Shown here one piece after another: positions 20,162 through 33,166 of a stretch of DNA of 64,000 nucleotides (position 1 is the stretch's first letter; every line of letters begins with the position of its first letter). Made by a program: the position numbers and the translations under genes. Location: positions 14,632,001 through 14,696,000 of the forward strand of contig JBHGNT010000011.1 of assembly GCA_043228905.1 (NCBI GenBank). The letters run 5' to 3'. The stretch comes from Azolla caroliniana (lineage: Eukaryota; Polypodiophyta). The notes beneath the pieces are model-generated. The model saw only the letters and a program-made list of their open reading frames with translations, was not told the DNA's origin and did no database searches.

Positions 20162-20637
20162 GATGATGTGAAGATACTATGTTGTGCTCATTTATTTTAA
20201 TAAAGAACAACATTTATAGAGTAAGATATTTAATGCCACCAACTACATGTATTTGCTAGACGTATGCTAAATTTACTAGCAATTCATTGAGTGTGATAAG
20301 TTTGGTAAAATTTATGGCTTCGATCCGTCTTCCCCACGTCATCTCAAGCATGAACAATCATTTTCATCAATATAAAAGAGATTGTTTGTATGATCGAGAA
20401 GAAGAAAGTGTAGATAATATACTTTAATAAAATTGTATTCACAACCCTCACCCATGATTTTGGAAGATGTAATATTTCTTGTATAATCTCACATTGTGTC
20501 ATATTTATAAATGAAATACTTGTAAAAGGGATGCTCGTTTTATATGTTGGCACTTTTACCTCTGCTTTAAGTATTAGTTGTTAATGACATGAAGATTATA
20601 ATCAAATGATTAACACAATTGTATGAAAGACTTGTAA
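20162..20637. repeat. Unique stretch ending in one copy of a ~110-bp tandem repeat
   Basis: No gene is seen. From about 20530 a unit beginning GGGATGCTCGTTTTATATGTTGGCAC recurs after LINE-2 as GGGTTGCTTGTTTAAGACATATTGGCACC (24919 on), both followed by related words. LINE-2 therefore inserted at the junction of a two-copy, ~110-bp tandem repeat. Confidence 0.6.
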
Positions 20638-20654
20638 AAGGGTTGCTTGTTTAA
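20638..20654. repeat. LINE-2 target site duplication, left copy
   Basis: AAGGGTTGCTTGTTTAA, 17 bases, identical to 24917-24933 on the other side of LINE-2. Confidence 0.9.
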
Positions 20655-23600
20655 TATATTAGGGGGTGCTGCTGACATCATCATGTTGCAAGAACACCAC
20701 CTTGATAATACTCGTTCAAAGGAAGTCGAAGATCTTTTACCAGGATCATGGCGAACAATTTGGGAGCCAGCAATAGGGGAGGATGGAAATCATGGTGGTA
20801 TTTGCACTTTGATTCGGGAACATCTAGCCCAAGGTTTAATACACTAGGAATCACTGCTACCTGGAAGGGCACATTTTTGCACGTTGGCCATCCAAGGGCA
20901 ACGTTGGAATTTCATGAATGTTTATGCTCCAAACAACAGCACAAAACGGGCAACATTTTGGGAGCACATTCGCCAACAAGTAGCGGGTGCGGAGGAGTGG
21001 TGCATTGGAGGGGATTTTAATATGATCGAATCTATCCATGATAGCTCTAACAACAATTCCAAAGTACTATAAGGAAGGGAATAGAAACAATGAGAGAAGT
21101 TATGTGCACACCTTAACTTGCGAGATATATGGCATTCCGACAACTTCCAACGAAAAAGGGACTCTCTCTTATTCTCCCGATCAGATGGGCGAAATAGTGG
21201 ACCCACTCTATCTCATATCGATCGTCTTTATGTAGGCGAGGCCCTAGAAGCAAAGGGAGGGTGGTGTCGCATAACTCTAGGCACAACTTTCTCCGACCAT
21301 TACCTGGTAATTGGCCTCTTTCGCTTGCATCGAAAGTGAGGCTCATTCCAACCCCGAATCCCACACACTATCTACACAGTTATAGAGGTGAAGGAACAAC
21401 TCGCCAACCAATGGTCACTACCCGTCAATGCCTCATTAGCATCTGACAAACTTCTAGCTAAATTATCAAGAGCTTCAACTCTACTACATGAGATTGTCAA
21501 GACTAGAAGTAAGGATGCTCAGGAAAAGCGATAGAGGACAAAACGGGGATTAATAGCCTTACAACGACTTCAACAACGATACCCGACATGTAGTTGGCTC
21601 GCGGGACAAGTTGCCAATGATGGCCAAACATGAACTCATCATGGCAAAAAAGGCAATCTATGACATGGAGTTTCATGGAAGCATGGCTCGATGGATTTGA
21701 CTAGGGGACAAAACCACAAAGGAATTCTTCTGATCCAAGGAACCAAGACACGTTAGAACAATGATGCGCAACCCTATCGAGCAGATGGAACAACCACAAA
21801 GGATGGCGACGAAATGAGGAATATTGCCACAAGTTATTTTAAGCGACTACTTGCTGAAGATAATAAGGCCACAAGGGAAGACATAAGAGAAAATATTATC
21901 CTCCAAAGCATACCTAAGAAAGTCACGATGGAAATGAATACATGGCTCGTGCGTCCCCTATCACTCATCGAGTTATGGGAGGCCCTCTCTGCTTTGGATG
22001 CAGATAGCTGCCCCAGAATCGACGGCCTCACCCCTCACTTTTTCACGTGCCTTTGGGACACTATTAAACAAGATCTTCTCCAGGCATATGAGGAGATCAT
22101 CACCTCTGGAAACATGCAAGAGGAATTTGGACAGGAGATGATACATCTCATTCCTAAAAGTGGTGGAAGTGCCAATGACATTAGTAAGTGGCGGCCCATA
22201 ATTTCCTCAATACTGTCTATAAGTTGCTCGCAAAAATCATGGCACGCCGCTTAGCACCACTTCTCCCTTAGCTCATTCATCCGTCCCAGAGACAGGTTTT
22301 GTTAGAAATCGGAGCATCCTAGACAATCTCTTCTCATTTTGGGAAGCAATAGCCCTTGCTAATCGTACCCACAACAAGGTAGCTGCGGTGCTCCTAGATT
22401 TTGAGAAAGCATATGACAGGGTATGCTCGAATTTTCTATAAAATGTGATGGGGAAACTCGGCTTTCACGTATCATGGATCAAAGGCATTGCAGGACTTTA
22501 TAGGAACGCCACCAGATGTGTTTCACTAGCCTGTGAAAGGGGCCCTTTCTTCTGAATTTCGCGGTCTGTACGACAGGGCCGCCCATTGGCTCCATCCTTA
22601 TTTCTATTATACGCCGAAGCACTCTCTAGTTTTCTCAACTCGCGACATCTAAGCCTACGTGGTCTTCGTGTGCCACATTCTCACCAAAGCCTCCTAGATA
22701 TAGAATTTGCAGATGACACTGCGGTCTACTTGCAAGGCGACTTGGAAAATTTACAAAAGCTAGAAAGTGGTTTAGATGTATTTTGCAAGCAATCCAATGC
22801 CATGATCAATTGGCACAAATCTTGTGCACTATGGCTCTCTCATGATGCACATCTTGTGTGGCACCCAAATCCCGTTTTCAAGTGAATCAATCAAGGTGAG
22901 AGCACCAAATATTTGGGTTTCCAAATTGGGTTCAATATACCTCCGGAGACTATGATTACACCAGTTATTCACTCCATACGACAAAAGTTAATACATTGGA
23001 GTTCGAAAAAACTCTTGCTAGCGGGGCACATCATAGTGGCAAACTAGGTATTACTCGCGACAACATGGTACAACCTATCATGTTGGACAATCTCCAAGGA
23101 AAGTATACACCAGATTGAACGACTGGTATGCAACTACATTTGGTATGGTAAGGAAGATCATGCAACCCGGGCCAAGGTGGCATGGCCTATACTCACATCA
23201 CCTAAGTCGAGAGGAGGATTGGGTCTTATTGATCCCCTCTCACAATCAAAAGCCCTACTCGCCAAATTTGTGGTGCGAGGACTCCAACCACGGAATGACT
23301 ACTGGAAAATGTTATTGCGGTTACGCTTCACTTACTTTAGGCCACGAAAAGGGACCAATTGGGCCCCCCAAACTGGATGGATTCTAAACATGGATCTCAA
23401 ACCTAGTTTCTCCCGCCAACTAGAGGATAGATTTACTGCATCCATGTGGAAGGCGTGGTGGGACATTAGACGAGGACTCAAGTGTGATCAACCCAATTCC
23501 GAACCTGCCTGGCTCAGTCAACGTATCCTTTGGAACCCATGTATTAGGGATGAATCTATTCAACTAATTGGATCAAGTAAGGGGCTGTCATGGGGATACA

Positions 23601-24916
23601 TGTGGGAAGGTCCAGGAAAAAGTATAGAATGTTGGAGACAATTTATGTCATTGCCAATATAGGACCATGCCAACATCCTCCATGGAATCAGGGGTGGATG
23701 GGCTATGAGATCTGAAATCATTAACGCTCTACTGATTAGGGAAGCTGCTCATCAAAGGACGACAATGGAGAAATGGAACAAGGAGGAGGGATCTTTGCTC
23801 CCAACACACCGGACAGGATCAAAGGCTCTGAATTGCAGGACAACGAGGCATCAACACATCGTAAGGCAATTCGAGTACTAGCATATACTAGGCATAAATG
23901 GATTGTAGATCATGATCCGATCAAAGTACAACCAGATTGACACATATGTACTCATGAAAACACATGGCTACGTAAGGTCAATTGGGACCCTTTGCAATGG
24001 ACATGGTGTGATCCTTACGCAGGGCAAGGAAGAAAACATATCCCTTTCTTTCAATTCACAACTAGACTGGGCCGTCATGTTATAGCCGCTCAATCTGCCC
24101 CAGATCCGGTTGCTGCAAAGGTCTAGAAAACATATCATGTTCCTAACACAATTATCACCAAGTTTTGGCAGAAACTCTGGAAACAACAACACACGAGGCG
24201 AATCACCACTTTCCAATGGCTATTAATACATAAGTCACTACCGGTTGGTGCATGGCAGCGTGGGAACCTCACCTCTCCTAATTGTGTAGCGTGTCCAACT
24301 GTAGTAGAATCAATACGACACGCTCTATGGGACTGCCCAGAGTCCCATCGAATATGGCGGGGGGTTGGCCGCTTATTGCAATTATGCCAAGTGCAAGGCT
24401 CAATCAAGTGGGGGAATGTATGTTGGCTATCATGGCAGGCCCCAGTTGACAGATATGAGCATAAGGAAGAGGGGATGATTTTGGTTATAAAAGCACAAGA
24501 GGTTTTTTTCTCCACCATCGACAATGTCCACTCAACTCCTATCAATGCCAAATCTCAAGTTGTGTTGGAATTGATCAGCCCAATAACTTTTTGGATTCTA
24601 TGGAAACAACGGTATAGACAGGTCTTTTCCAACCAAACCGTGCCGCCAATAGTGTTAGTGAAAGAGATATGGAGTGAAGTGGTAGCCACTCTAAAGAGCC
24701 AATATGATGGCCTCAAGGGTGATTCCGATGGAGTTGAAAGACAACGACTAGCCTTCATCCAACAATGGTTGTCCTCCCACTTTATTGAGTCGGTGGACAT
24801 CCACATGAGATGGACCTATTGTGTCCCTATAGGAATTTGTATATACTAATCTCATTTGTAAAATTTTATAACTAATGGAAGGAGTATTTTTTTGGAAAAA
24901 GAAAAAAGAAAAAAAG
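20655..24916 (+). mobile_element. LINE-2: 5'-truncated L1-type retrotransposon, decayed ORF2
   Basis: It is bounded by a 17-bp target duplication and ends in an A-rich tail (24895-24916). The sequence starts inside the APE endonuclease (ADIIMLQEHHL), then NVYAPNN, GGDFNMIE, SHIDRLYV and a terminal SDH, all in broken frames to about 21340. RT motifs follow in pieces: DADSCPRIDGLTPHFF and LIPKSGG (21814-22254), FEKAYDRV (~22400), RQGRPLAPSLF and EFADDTAVYL (~22560-22740), GGLGLIDP (~23220). A zf-RVT-like region (WQRGNLTSPNCVAC) lies near 24250 and the C-terminus ends at 24849. Multiple stops and frameshifts make it inactive. It is related to LINE-1. Confidence 0.9.
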
Positions 24917-24933
24917 AAGGGTTGCTTGTTTAA
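24917..24933. repeat. LINE-2 target site duplication, right copy
   Basis: Exact 17-base match to 20638-20654, directly after the A-rich tail. Confidence 0.9.
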
Positions 24934-25017
24934 GACATATTGGCACCTTGGTCCTTCAACTGTGTTTTAAATATGACTCATCAATGACAAGAAGAGTATA
25001 ACACATGATTTAACACA

Positions 25018-25217
25018 TTGGTAGTTATTTCTTCTTCTTCTTTTTTTTCCCCAAAAAAACTCCTATTAGTTATAAAAATTTACAGATGAGAGTGTTATAT
25101 ACAAATCCATGTACGGACACGATAGTTCCATCTTATGTGGATACCCACTGACTCAAGAAAGGGAAAGGATGACTATTGTTGGATGAAGGCTAATCGTTGT
25201 CTTGGTGGTTATTTCTT
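25018..25217 (-). mobile_element. LINE-3: severely truncated inverted LINE 3' end
   Basis: The reverse complement of 25034-25201 matches the last ~150 bases of LINE-2, including the GACAACGACTAGCCTTCATC, TTGAGTC.GTGG and AACTAATGG.AGGAGT words. Its A-rich tail reads as the TTCTTCTTCTTTTTTTT run at 25031. Flanking copies of TTGGT(A/G)GTTATTTCTT (about 25018-25032 and 25202-25216) differ at one base and look like a target duplication. It is a separate, strongly 5'-truncated insertion. Confidence 0.8.
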
Positions 25218-27111
25218 GTTCACCTGAGGAGAATGTTGTCACAATCAATATTCAAATCATCGACTCAATTGATTGAATTCATGGTCCATCTATTTGTTTA
25301 CGTGACAAGTGATGGGAAACAATATTATTTTATTGTTTAGTTCATGTTAACATATGTTTAAATTTTTGCATAGCAAGATAGTCCTCGATTTTGGAAAAGT
25401 TAAATCATTGCGCACCAAAATTGTATCTCATATTGTGGTCGTAGTCATGTACATAACCCGCAAAGGAGATGTGAGTCTCATACCAATGGAAACCATACTT
25501 GGTTGACAATGGACATTAGTTTGATATGGTATATCACATGTGTACAAGTGTGTGGGAATTTGTAGAATTCATAGCGCCATGATGTAAATAGTTTGAATAT
25601 GTCACCTAGTTTCATAAACTAAATGATGTTATCATAAACCTTTATGTAAAGGAGAATCTTTGAGCCTCATTTTATGGATTTGGGGAGGAAACATGTGGAC
25701 CATGGGGTAATTGGTTTGATTTGGCAAACATGCTTTAATGAATTTGTCATGGTATGAAAAGAGTTACAAGAAAGAGAACAAATGGAACTTGAGTCTATGG
25801 GTTAGCAAACTAATAGACCTTGCGGTCATTAAGTTCAATAGAATTAGATTCTCAAGAGGAAACGATGGATGGAAGTAGTGAAGAGAAGATTGTTTGTAAT
25901 TATGGTTGCAATCATTCCCTAATTCGAGAACATTACTAGGAAACATAAAACTGTCACAAACTTTTATTATAAGCATGTCACTTCCTCAACCAATGGTAGG
26001 AGGAAGTGACAACGGCAAAATGAAGAGAATGAGGAAATTCAAAAATTTTAAGTTTTCTTGACTAGAAGAATCCAATGAATATTGTAACTATTTGTGATGA
26101 AGCTTTCAAAATTAAATCTATCAATAAATGCCGAGTATCCCCAAAACAAAATGATTAAATATGACTCTATGAGCACCAAAAAGATAGAGAAATATTGTAA
26201 CACAATCTTCTCAAAACCTATTGTAACACAATCATAAGGGTACGTTCAAGATATGATTTGTGTCACATTTTGCCACATCATCTTTATGAATGGTTAGCCT
26301 TGTTGAACTCCAATTGTTGCACATAATATTGTTCGTCTTTTTTACTACATTGAAGCATAGTTTTCTTTTAGAAATGTAGTGCAAATCAATAAAAATTCAA
26401 TGAAGGAACATAATCATTGCATTAAAATCCAATGATAGGCATGCCACTCATGAGAAATACCTAGATTCTAAACAAACATTGAATGCTGAACAATTAGATG
26501 TTGGTAGATATATAAAGGTATCCGACAACCTAAACCACTTATAGGTAGTCACCAATTTAATCCTAGGAATAAATAGTCTAGAAATGTGATATGGTTAGGT
26601 GTAGAAATATTGATAAATTGGTACTTACATATTTTGAGGGTGTCTACTTGATTCTTACATGTTTGTGTGAAATTACTAATGCATCCATAGTAGATATTTG
26701 AAAGGAAACAATCAATGAAGTCCTTTACAACACAGTTTGGAGTTCTATGTTGAGAAGTTATTCTTAGTTTCCCTTCTTTCTTATTGAAATCCCATATCAT
26801 TTGTGAAGGAATATATATTAAATGTTTTTATTTGTTGCATGATTTGGCTTTGAGTATAAAGTTTATTGTGAGAAGGATACTCCTATTTATATTCTCACAT
26901 CAATCAAGTTATATGTTACCCCATGGAGTATGATCATATCTAGGTGGAGTTAACTCATAGCTTTTGTTGATGATCAAGAGGAATATTGGAAACAATTACG
27001 TATTGGTCAGAATAGGTCTAATAGACAATGTTATTTAGTGTATATAATTTGAATAAATGATTTGCTAGTAGGGAATGGTTTTAAACTACGAACAATACCC
27101 ACTTAAAATAG
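25218..27111. other. AT-rich intergenic stretch, no gene seen
   Basis: Nearly 1.9 kb without a recognisable coding region, terminal repeat or tandem repeat. Short minus frames at 25764-25976 and 26549-26800 show no family features. Confidence 0.45.
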
Positions 27112-28018
27112 GTGAATCATTCTGGCTACAATATGAATGGGTTTTGCATGTCTTGCATAGCTAGAATATACATCAGCTCAGAATTGGAAAAATATGGAAC
27201 CAATGATGAAGTCATTGCCGGTTCAGATTACTCTGATCATATGCCGGTTAAGATAATGCTAGTAACACAGAGGAGGCTAGCAAGGGATTGCAATCCGAGG
27301 ATAAACAAAAAACGTTTTTACGATGTGGAGGTGAATAGGAAGATAAGGACCATATGGAAAAGTACTTCGCCTGGTTTTGGCGCAATTGATAAACTTTGAG
27401 GGAAGATTATTGAAACCTCATTGTATTTGCACATAGAGGCTAAAAGTAGAATTGCGAGGTCTAAGGAGGAAGAAATGTAATTAAGGAGATCAATAGCGAC
27501 TGCCCAATGACTATAATTACAGAAAGATCCCGAGTGCCATTGGTCCAAGGTAGGCCTTGAGGCTGCCAGAGAAATGTTGTAGCACTTGATTGCATCTAGG
27601 AATAAAATGTTTTTCAGGAGTTTTGTGGGATGGTGGAGCAAAAATGGGGATAAGGTGAATTAACATTTTTTCATGCATAAAAGCCTCGAACGAACTGTAG
27701 CTACAATCCAAAGCTGGTTAAGGAAGATGGCTCAATGCCAGAGGATGTTTCAGAGATCTCGGAGACGGTCACATCACACTATCATGAGTTGCTTTCAGAT
27801 AACTATAGTATCCACGAACAATCTACTTTGATAGAATTTGTGCTGGAGGGAATGCAACACATAATTTCAGATGTGGCACAAGATAATCTTTCAAGGCCTC
27901 TCTTGGAAGAGGAGGTAGCAAATGCTTTCGCGGGTATTTGCAGAAGGTCGTGTCTAGGCTCTGATAGATTAGCAAGAGATTTGCCCTATCACCAATACCC
28001 TACTTGAGCTTCCTCAGT
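27112..28018 (+). pseudogene. LINE-4 fragment: endonuclease C-terminus to RT start
   Basis: Broken plus frames encode the end of an APE endonuclease (RIYISSELEKYG, GSDYSDHMPVKIML), a linker with RNKMFFRSFVGWWSKNGDKVN, and the region just before the RT core (EEEVANAFAGICRRSCLGSDRL). Several stops and frameshifts are present. It ends where the RT palm would start. Confidence 0.7.
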
Positions 28019-28029
28019 AAAGGGTCATC

Positions 28030-28255
28030 GCAACCGTTCTCCATTTTACGGGTAATCCCAACCCCTCCATGATTTTTTCTAAAAAAAGACCACTAAACTC
28101 TGTCATACAACTTCTAAGAGTCTAGCATGGGACATGCTATGTGTTTATTGGTTTTCTTTGCCAAGGTAGTCACCTCCCAAAATGTCAACACATTATCAGT
28201 TATGCTTATCTTTTCCATGAACCCTGTTTCCATGAACCCTGCCATGGAAGTTGTG
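28030..28255 (-). pseudogene. LINE RT fragment in inverted orientation
   Basis: On the minus strand, broken frames give TGFMEKISITDNVLTFWEV, then LDS.KLYDRV.WSF and GGVGITRKME, the RT core that would follow the plus-strand LINE-4 fragment. The two pieces lie tail-to-tail, so either part of one LINE was inverted or two fragments met by chance. Confidence 0.55.
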
Positions 28256-28267
28256 TTCGAAGGGGTG

Positions 28268-28545
28268 TGTTGAGAATTGAACTCAACTTCCCATAGCTAG
28301 GTTTCACACTAGCTCATGGACATTCCAGGCTAGTTTTGTAAATCGTAGAAAGGGCGCTTGCCATAGCTTAGTTGGTATATAAACCAACTCATTGTAACTT
28401 AGTCGTTGTTGGATGTATCTCGTTTTGTTAATAATATATACACTTTTGTCTATCTTTCTCTCTCTCTCTCTCTACTATTACACAAACACACATACATTCA
28501 CCTTCCGCTACATTGCAACCACTCTTGGCTTCCCATTTCTTAATA
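28268..28545 (+). repeat. Isolated LTR related to the Copia-1 LTR
   Basis: From TGTTGAGAATTGAACTCAAC to CCCATTTCTTAATA it matches the Copia-1 5' LTR (33345-33630) almost throughout, including the CT microsatellite and CACACACATACATTCACC. The CA end has decayed to TA. No internal region of the same family borders it. The following GGCAC equals the five bases before the Copia-1 LTR. Confidence 0.85.
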
Positions 28546-28815
28546 GGCACATACTTCAAGACTAATTACATCGTAACTTGCCCACAAAATATTCTAGTTG
28601 ACATGATTAGCCAATCCTATTACCTATTTCGCTCTTTCCTAAATACATTGTGTCCTACACATCTACGGTTTCCTAGATTAACACCTTATCAACCCATATG
28701 GTCGAGTTGCACACTAGTCACTCCTCATTTGGGGCGCTATCACAAAATGTGCCCTCTAAGAGCACATATGGGGATAGATTTACAACTTCAGGCTGATCAT
28801 TGATTATATCTAACA
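28546..28815 (-). repeat. Copia-2 3' LTR region (partial)
   Basis: On the minus strand a purine run (TTGAGGGGGCA) just after the RNase H end is followed by TGTTAGATATAATCAATGATC, a normal polypurine tract and LTR start. The remainder does not align clearly with the 5' LTR segment at 32972, so this LTR is partial or diverged. Confidence 0.4.
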
Positions 28816-31800
28816 TGCCCCCTCAATGATCAACCCATTGAGTTCACTTGGTATTGGGCCAACTCCTAGTCGTCGAAGGTGTTGTTGTAGTTGTTCTGCT
28901 CCAAGCCCCTTTGTGAAGATATCCACAACATTTTTTGATGTCGGACAATACTCAAGCTCCACAATCTCATCATTTATTAGCTCCCGCACATAGTGATACT
29001 GAATCTCTATGTGTTTAGTACGTGCATGAAATACGGGGTTCTTGGCAATGGCCATGCAACTCTGATTGTCACACCTCAATACTGTTGCCGTCCTTATTGG
29101 AACCGCCACATCCATAAGGATTCTTCTTAGCCAAACTACCTCGCATGCCGCTATGCATGCTGCTTTGTATTCGACCTCCGTTGAAGATAGTGCCAATGTT
29201 GGTTGTTTTTTACTAATCCATGAAACAACTCCAGAGCCTATTGAAAACAATATCTAGAAATTGATTTTCTAGAATCACTATCTCCAGCCCAGTTAGAGTC
29301 GCAATACCCACTAAGTTCGTCAATTGTTGGCTTGTAGAAGATTCCGTAATTTAAAGTACCGACAATGTACTTTAATACACGTAGTGCAGCTTTCCAATGA
29401 GTCTCCTTCGGTTTGTTGCTGAATCGACTTACCACATTGATTGCAAAACAGATATCCGGCCTAGAGTTGCATAGGAAAATTAAACTTCCTACTACCTGTC
29501 TATACTTCCTTATGTCAACCATTGGTGACGGGTCTTCTTGGAATAGCTTGCAGTTTGACTCCATTGGAGTCGACTTCGACTTGCTGTCCATCATTCCAAA
29601 GGTCTTCAAGATCTCCGTTGCATACTTTCTTTGTGACACGAAGATGCCAACCGAGGTTTGCCAAACCTCAATTTCAAGGAAGTAGTGTAGAATCCCCAAG
29701 TTTGTCATTTCAAACACTCTTGTGTTTGACCAATACACTCTTCATGGTCACCAGTAAGTACTAGATCATCCACGTAAATGATGATGATGACTTGTTTCCC
29801 GTCCTTCATTTTGACATACATACTTGCATCCGAAGCACATTGCTTAAAGTTGATTGAACGTAAGAAGCTGTCTATCCTCTTGTTCCAAGCTCTTGGTGCT
29901 TGCTTTAGACCATACAACGCCTTCTTCAGCTTGCAGACTTTGTTTTCTGAATTCGGCATCTCAAACCCTGGTGGTTGTGTCACGTATACCTCCTCCTTGA
30001 GATGGCCATTCAGAAATGCTGATTTGACATCCATTTGATAAATCGGCCATCCTCTGGAAGCAGCCAATGCTATGACCATTCAAATTATTGTCATGCGAGC
30101 TGTCGGGGCAAGTGTTTCTTGTACATCGAACCTTTCAATTTGGGAGTATCCTTCTGCCACAAGCCTCGCCTTGAATTTCTCCAAAGAACCATCAGCTTTA
30201 TACTTTACTTTCCACACCCACTTGGTGCCTATCACCTTCCTCTTTGTTGGCCTCTCTACCAACTCCCATGTATCCTTTTTCATGATGCTACCGTATTATG
30301 ATATCATCGCCTCTTTCCACTTCGGGTCGGCCATGGCTTCCTCCACCGAGGTCGGCTCACTTACTGAGCCTATGATGTCTGCCATCAGAGCCATGTTGAG
30401 AATGTGGTTAGAGGTTCTCCCTTGCTCCTATATTCTTCTTGATCTTTGTAATCCATCAGTTGAAGTTTCAGGAAACTCAAATTTAGGAGTACGGTCATTG
30501 AAGAGTTGTAGAGCCCACTTAGGTATTTTCTTTTACATGTGGGACTGACATAGGCTGAATTAGCGAGCCATTACCATCAGATGGTTGAGCTTCCTTTTCT
30601 GGACAGTGGGTTGGGATTGGGTGGAATACTTCTTCGGTTGATGAGGTAACTTGAGAATCGCTGTTCTCAGCTAGCTGTGGTCATTCCTCATCAAACACAT
30701 CGCGGCTTGTCAATATCTTTCTTACCTCTGGATCGTAGAGTCGATAGGCCTTTGACTCTTCACTATATCCAAGAAAGATATACCGCTTGCTTTTAGCATC
30801 CAACTTCTTTCTGCTCACATCTGGAACATGTGCGTAGCATGTACACCCAAAGGTTCTGAAGTGCAACACTGAAGGTTTCTTGCCTGAATAAGCTTCTTGG
30901 GATGTTCTCCCTTGAAGTGCCTTCGTGTAGCTCCGATTGAGGATGTAAACTGCTGTATTCATTGCTTCAGCCTAGAATGGGTCAGGCAACGCTTGTGCCT
31001 TCAACATACACCTAGCCATCTCGACAATTGTTCGGTTTTGACGTTTAACAACACCATTTTGTTGTGTGGTGTAGGTAGTTGTAAGTTGGTGCTTAATTCC
31101 ATGCTCTTTGTAGTACTCACAGAATTCTATTGATAATAATTCTCCACCTCGATTAGAGCGTAACTCCTTCACTAACTTTCCGGACTCTTGCTTGACAAAC
31201 TTATGGCATCTTTTGAAGATTTTAAAAGCTTTAGCCTTCTCCCGAAGGAAGTAAACCCACATCTTTCTATTGAAGTCATCGACTAGTAACATATAGTAGA
31301 GAGATCCACCCATTGCAGGAGTCACCATTTTTCCAGAGAGGTCGATGTGTTTTAGCTGTAGAGGATTCTTTGTCCTATTTTGACTCTCTTTTGGAATGAC
31401 TGATCTTTGATGCTTGCCCAATGTCATACAAGCATCACAAACATGACTTAAGTCAGATAGGGTTGACAACCCAACTACCATATTCGACTTCTTCATCTCC
31501 TTCAACACAACAACATTGAGATGCCCAAATCTCTCATGCCATTGCTTTGTGTTAGTACTTGTGCTGTGGTCAGTAGAAATCGTAAACGCGCTGAGCTCAT
31601 AGAGATTGTTGCGCCTTACCCCTATTCCTATAACCTTGCCAACAGAATCTGTTATTTCTGCACCCGACTTCTTGAATCGAACATCAAGACCCTTGTCGTT
31701 CAGTGCAGAAATGGACAATAGATTCTTCTTGAGATCTGGCACGTACAACACTTGAGAGAGATGCTTTGTCCCGCCGGTCATTGCTTTGAGGGAGACAGTT

Positions 31801-32891
31801 CCGGTTCCTTTGGTTGGACATCGAGCATTGTTCCCAACCACAACATTGATGGGCTCTTGTAGAGGTGTCCAAGAGCTATACCAGTCATGATTACTGGTCA
31901 TATGTCGGGACACTCCACTATCGAGAATCCAAGAGTCCTCGAAAAATTGAGTGTCAACTGAAGAACACACTTGTTCAGTTGCGACCCATAACTCAAGCTC
32001 ATCTACGACATTGTTAGTGGACTCGGGATCTCTCCAAGAAGTCTTACTAGAACCATTCTTCTCGTCCGCCATCTTCTTCCGACAATCCTTGATTGTGTGA
32101 CCCTTCTTGTCACAGTAGAAACACGATCCATTGAACTTCTTCTTCTTTGGTATCCTATTCGCATTGTTTGAATTGGATGCCCCTTTACCCTTAGTCCTAG
32201 AGACAAATGCCGAATCTTCCCTTCCTTCTCTTGTCTTCAGCCGAAGCTCCTCTTCAAGCAGCATCGCACTTAGTTCATCAAATTTTAAAGGAGTGGGTTG
32301 AACCTGAGTGTTCAATGCTGTCACAATGCCATCATACTTTAAAGGAAGTACTCGAATGCACCGACGAGCCATATCCTCTGGAGAGACAGTTACTCCAACA
32401 ACCGCCAGCTGATCTTGAAGATCCTTAATCCTTTTTACAAAGGATTCTACTTTCTCTCCATCAACAAGCTTCTCTGCAACAAGTTTTTTTGTAGCAAGCT
32501 TATTTTCGAGGTTATGTTTCCTTGTATAATAACTGGTTTCATACTGGTTGGCCAATATGCTCCAAGTTTTATGTTGCACTAATGTCAGTACAGAGTCACA
32601 TACACCAGTGACTATGGTACACAACGCATCAACATTCCTTCTCTTCCAGGCTCGAAGTAGATCAACATTTGGAGGGATTGATGTGGTAGGGTGTGCAAGG
32701 TCAAAAGTTGCCATGGGCTCAAGGTCTCCTCCTGTGGGTCCCATGATTGTCTCCAACAACTCGTAGGAGTCCAAAATGGCAGACATTTTGAACTTCCATA
32801 GAGTGTAGTTGGTTCCATCTAGCTTTCCATCAGATAATGGAGGTGGGCGAATGCGCAATGGAGCAGCTGCAACATTCGTGGACAAGGCCAT
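28810..32891 (-). pseudogene. Copia-2 gag-pol, decayed
   Basis: Read on the minus strand: gag from the ATG at 32891 (DGTNYTLWKFKMSAIL), a CCHC knuckle (CFYCDKKGHTIKDC), aspartic protease (WILDSGVSRHMTS), GAG pre-integrase and integrase core (HERFGHL, SLYYMLLVDDFNRKMWVYFL, QQNGVVKRQNRT), to a stop at 30972. Then an integrase tail (30962-30681), RT (LPTARMTI.., [20 protein letters not shown] at 30283-29705) and RNase H (29250-28810) with SSTEVEYKA and FTKGLG. Stops and frameshifts break it into at least five frames. It is a copia element of ordinary domain order (gag-PR-INT-RT-RH). Confidence 0.9.
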
Positions 32892-32959
32892 TGATACTCT
32901 CTCTCTCTCTCTGTGTGCTGCTAACAACTACCCGTATACACCTAATCTAGATCAACCTC

Positions 32960-32971
32960 GCTCTGATACCA
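32960..32971 (-). other. Copia-2 primer binding site
   Basis: The minus strand reads TGGTATCAGAGC directly after the LTR end, complementary to the 3' end of initiator methionine tRNA, the usual plant copia primer. Confidence 0.85.
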
Positions 32972-33166
32972 TGTTAGAAATATTGAGAATTGATTAGATA
33001 GGTGTATAGAGTTACAATAACAGAGATGGATATATGAAAACAAAACTTCTATTACATATGAGAGTAGCTCACAATGGTAGTTTACCTATGTGCTCACACC
33101 TTAGAGCTTAGATAGGATATGAACCAACTCACTACAAAATTAGTGGGGACCGATGATCAATCCAAC
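32972..33166 (-). repeat. Copia-2 5' LTR (probable extent)
   Basis: On the plus strand it begins TGTTAGAAATATTGAG next to the primer site, and a TG/CA-bounded unit could close at CCAACA near 33166. The outer end is a guess because the opposite LTR is not clearly alignable. Confidence 0.4.

Noticed and set aside
27112-28255. Twin-priming explanation for the two LINE-4 fragments
   Set aside because: Their 3' ends, not 5' ends, are adjacent, which twin priming does not produce; another inversion or two separate fragments is more likely.
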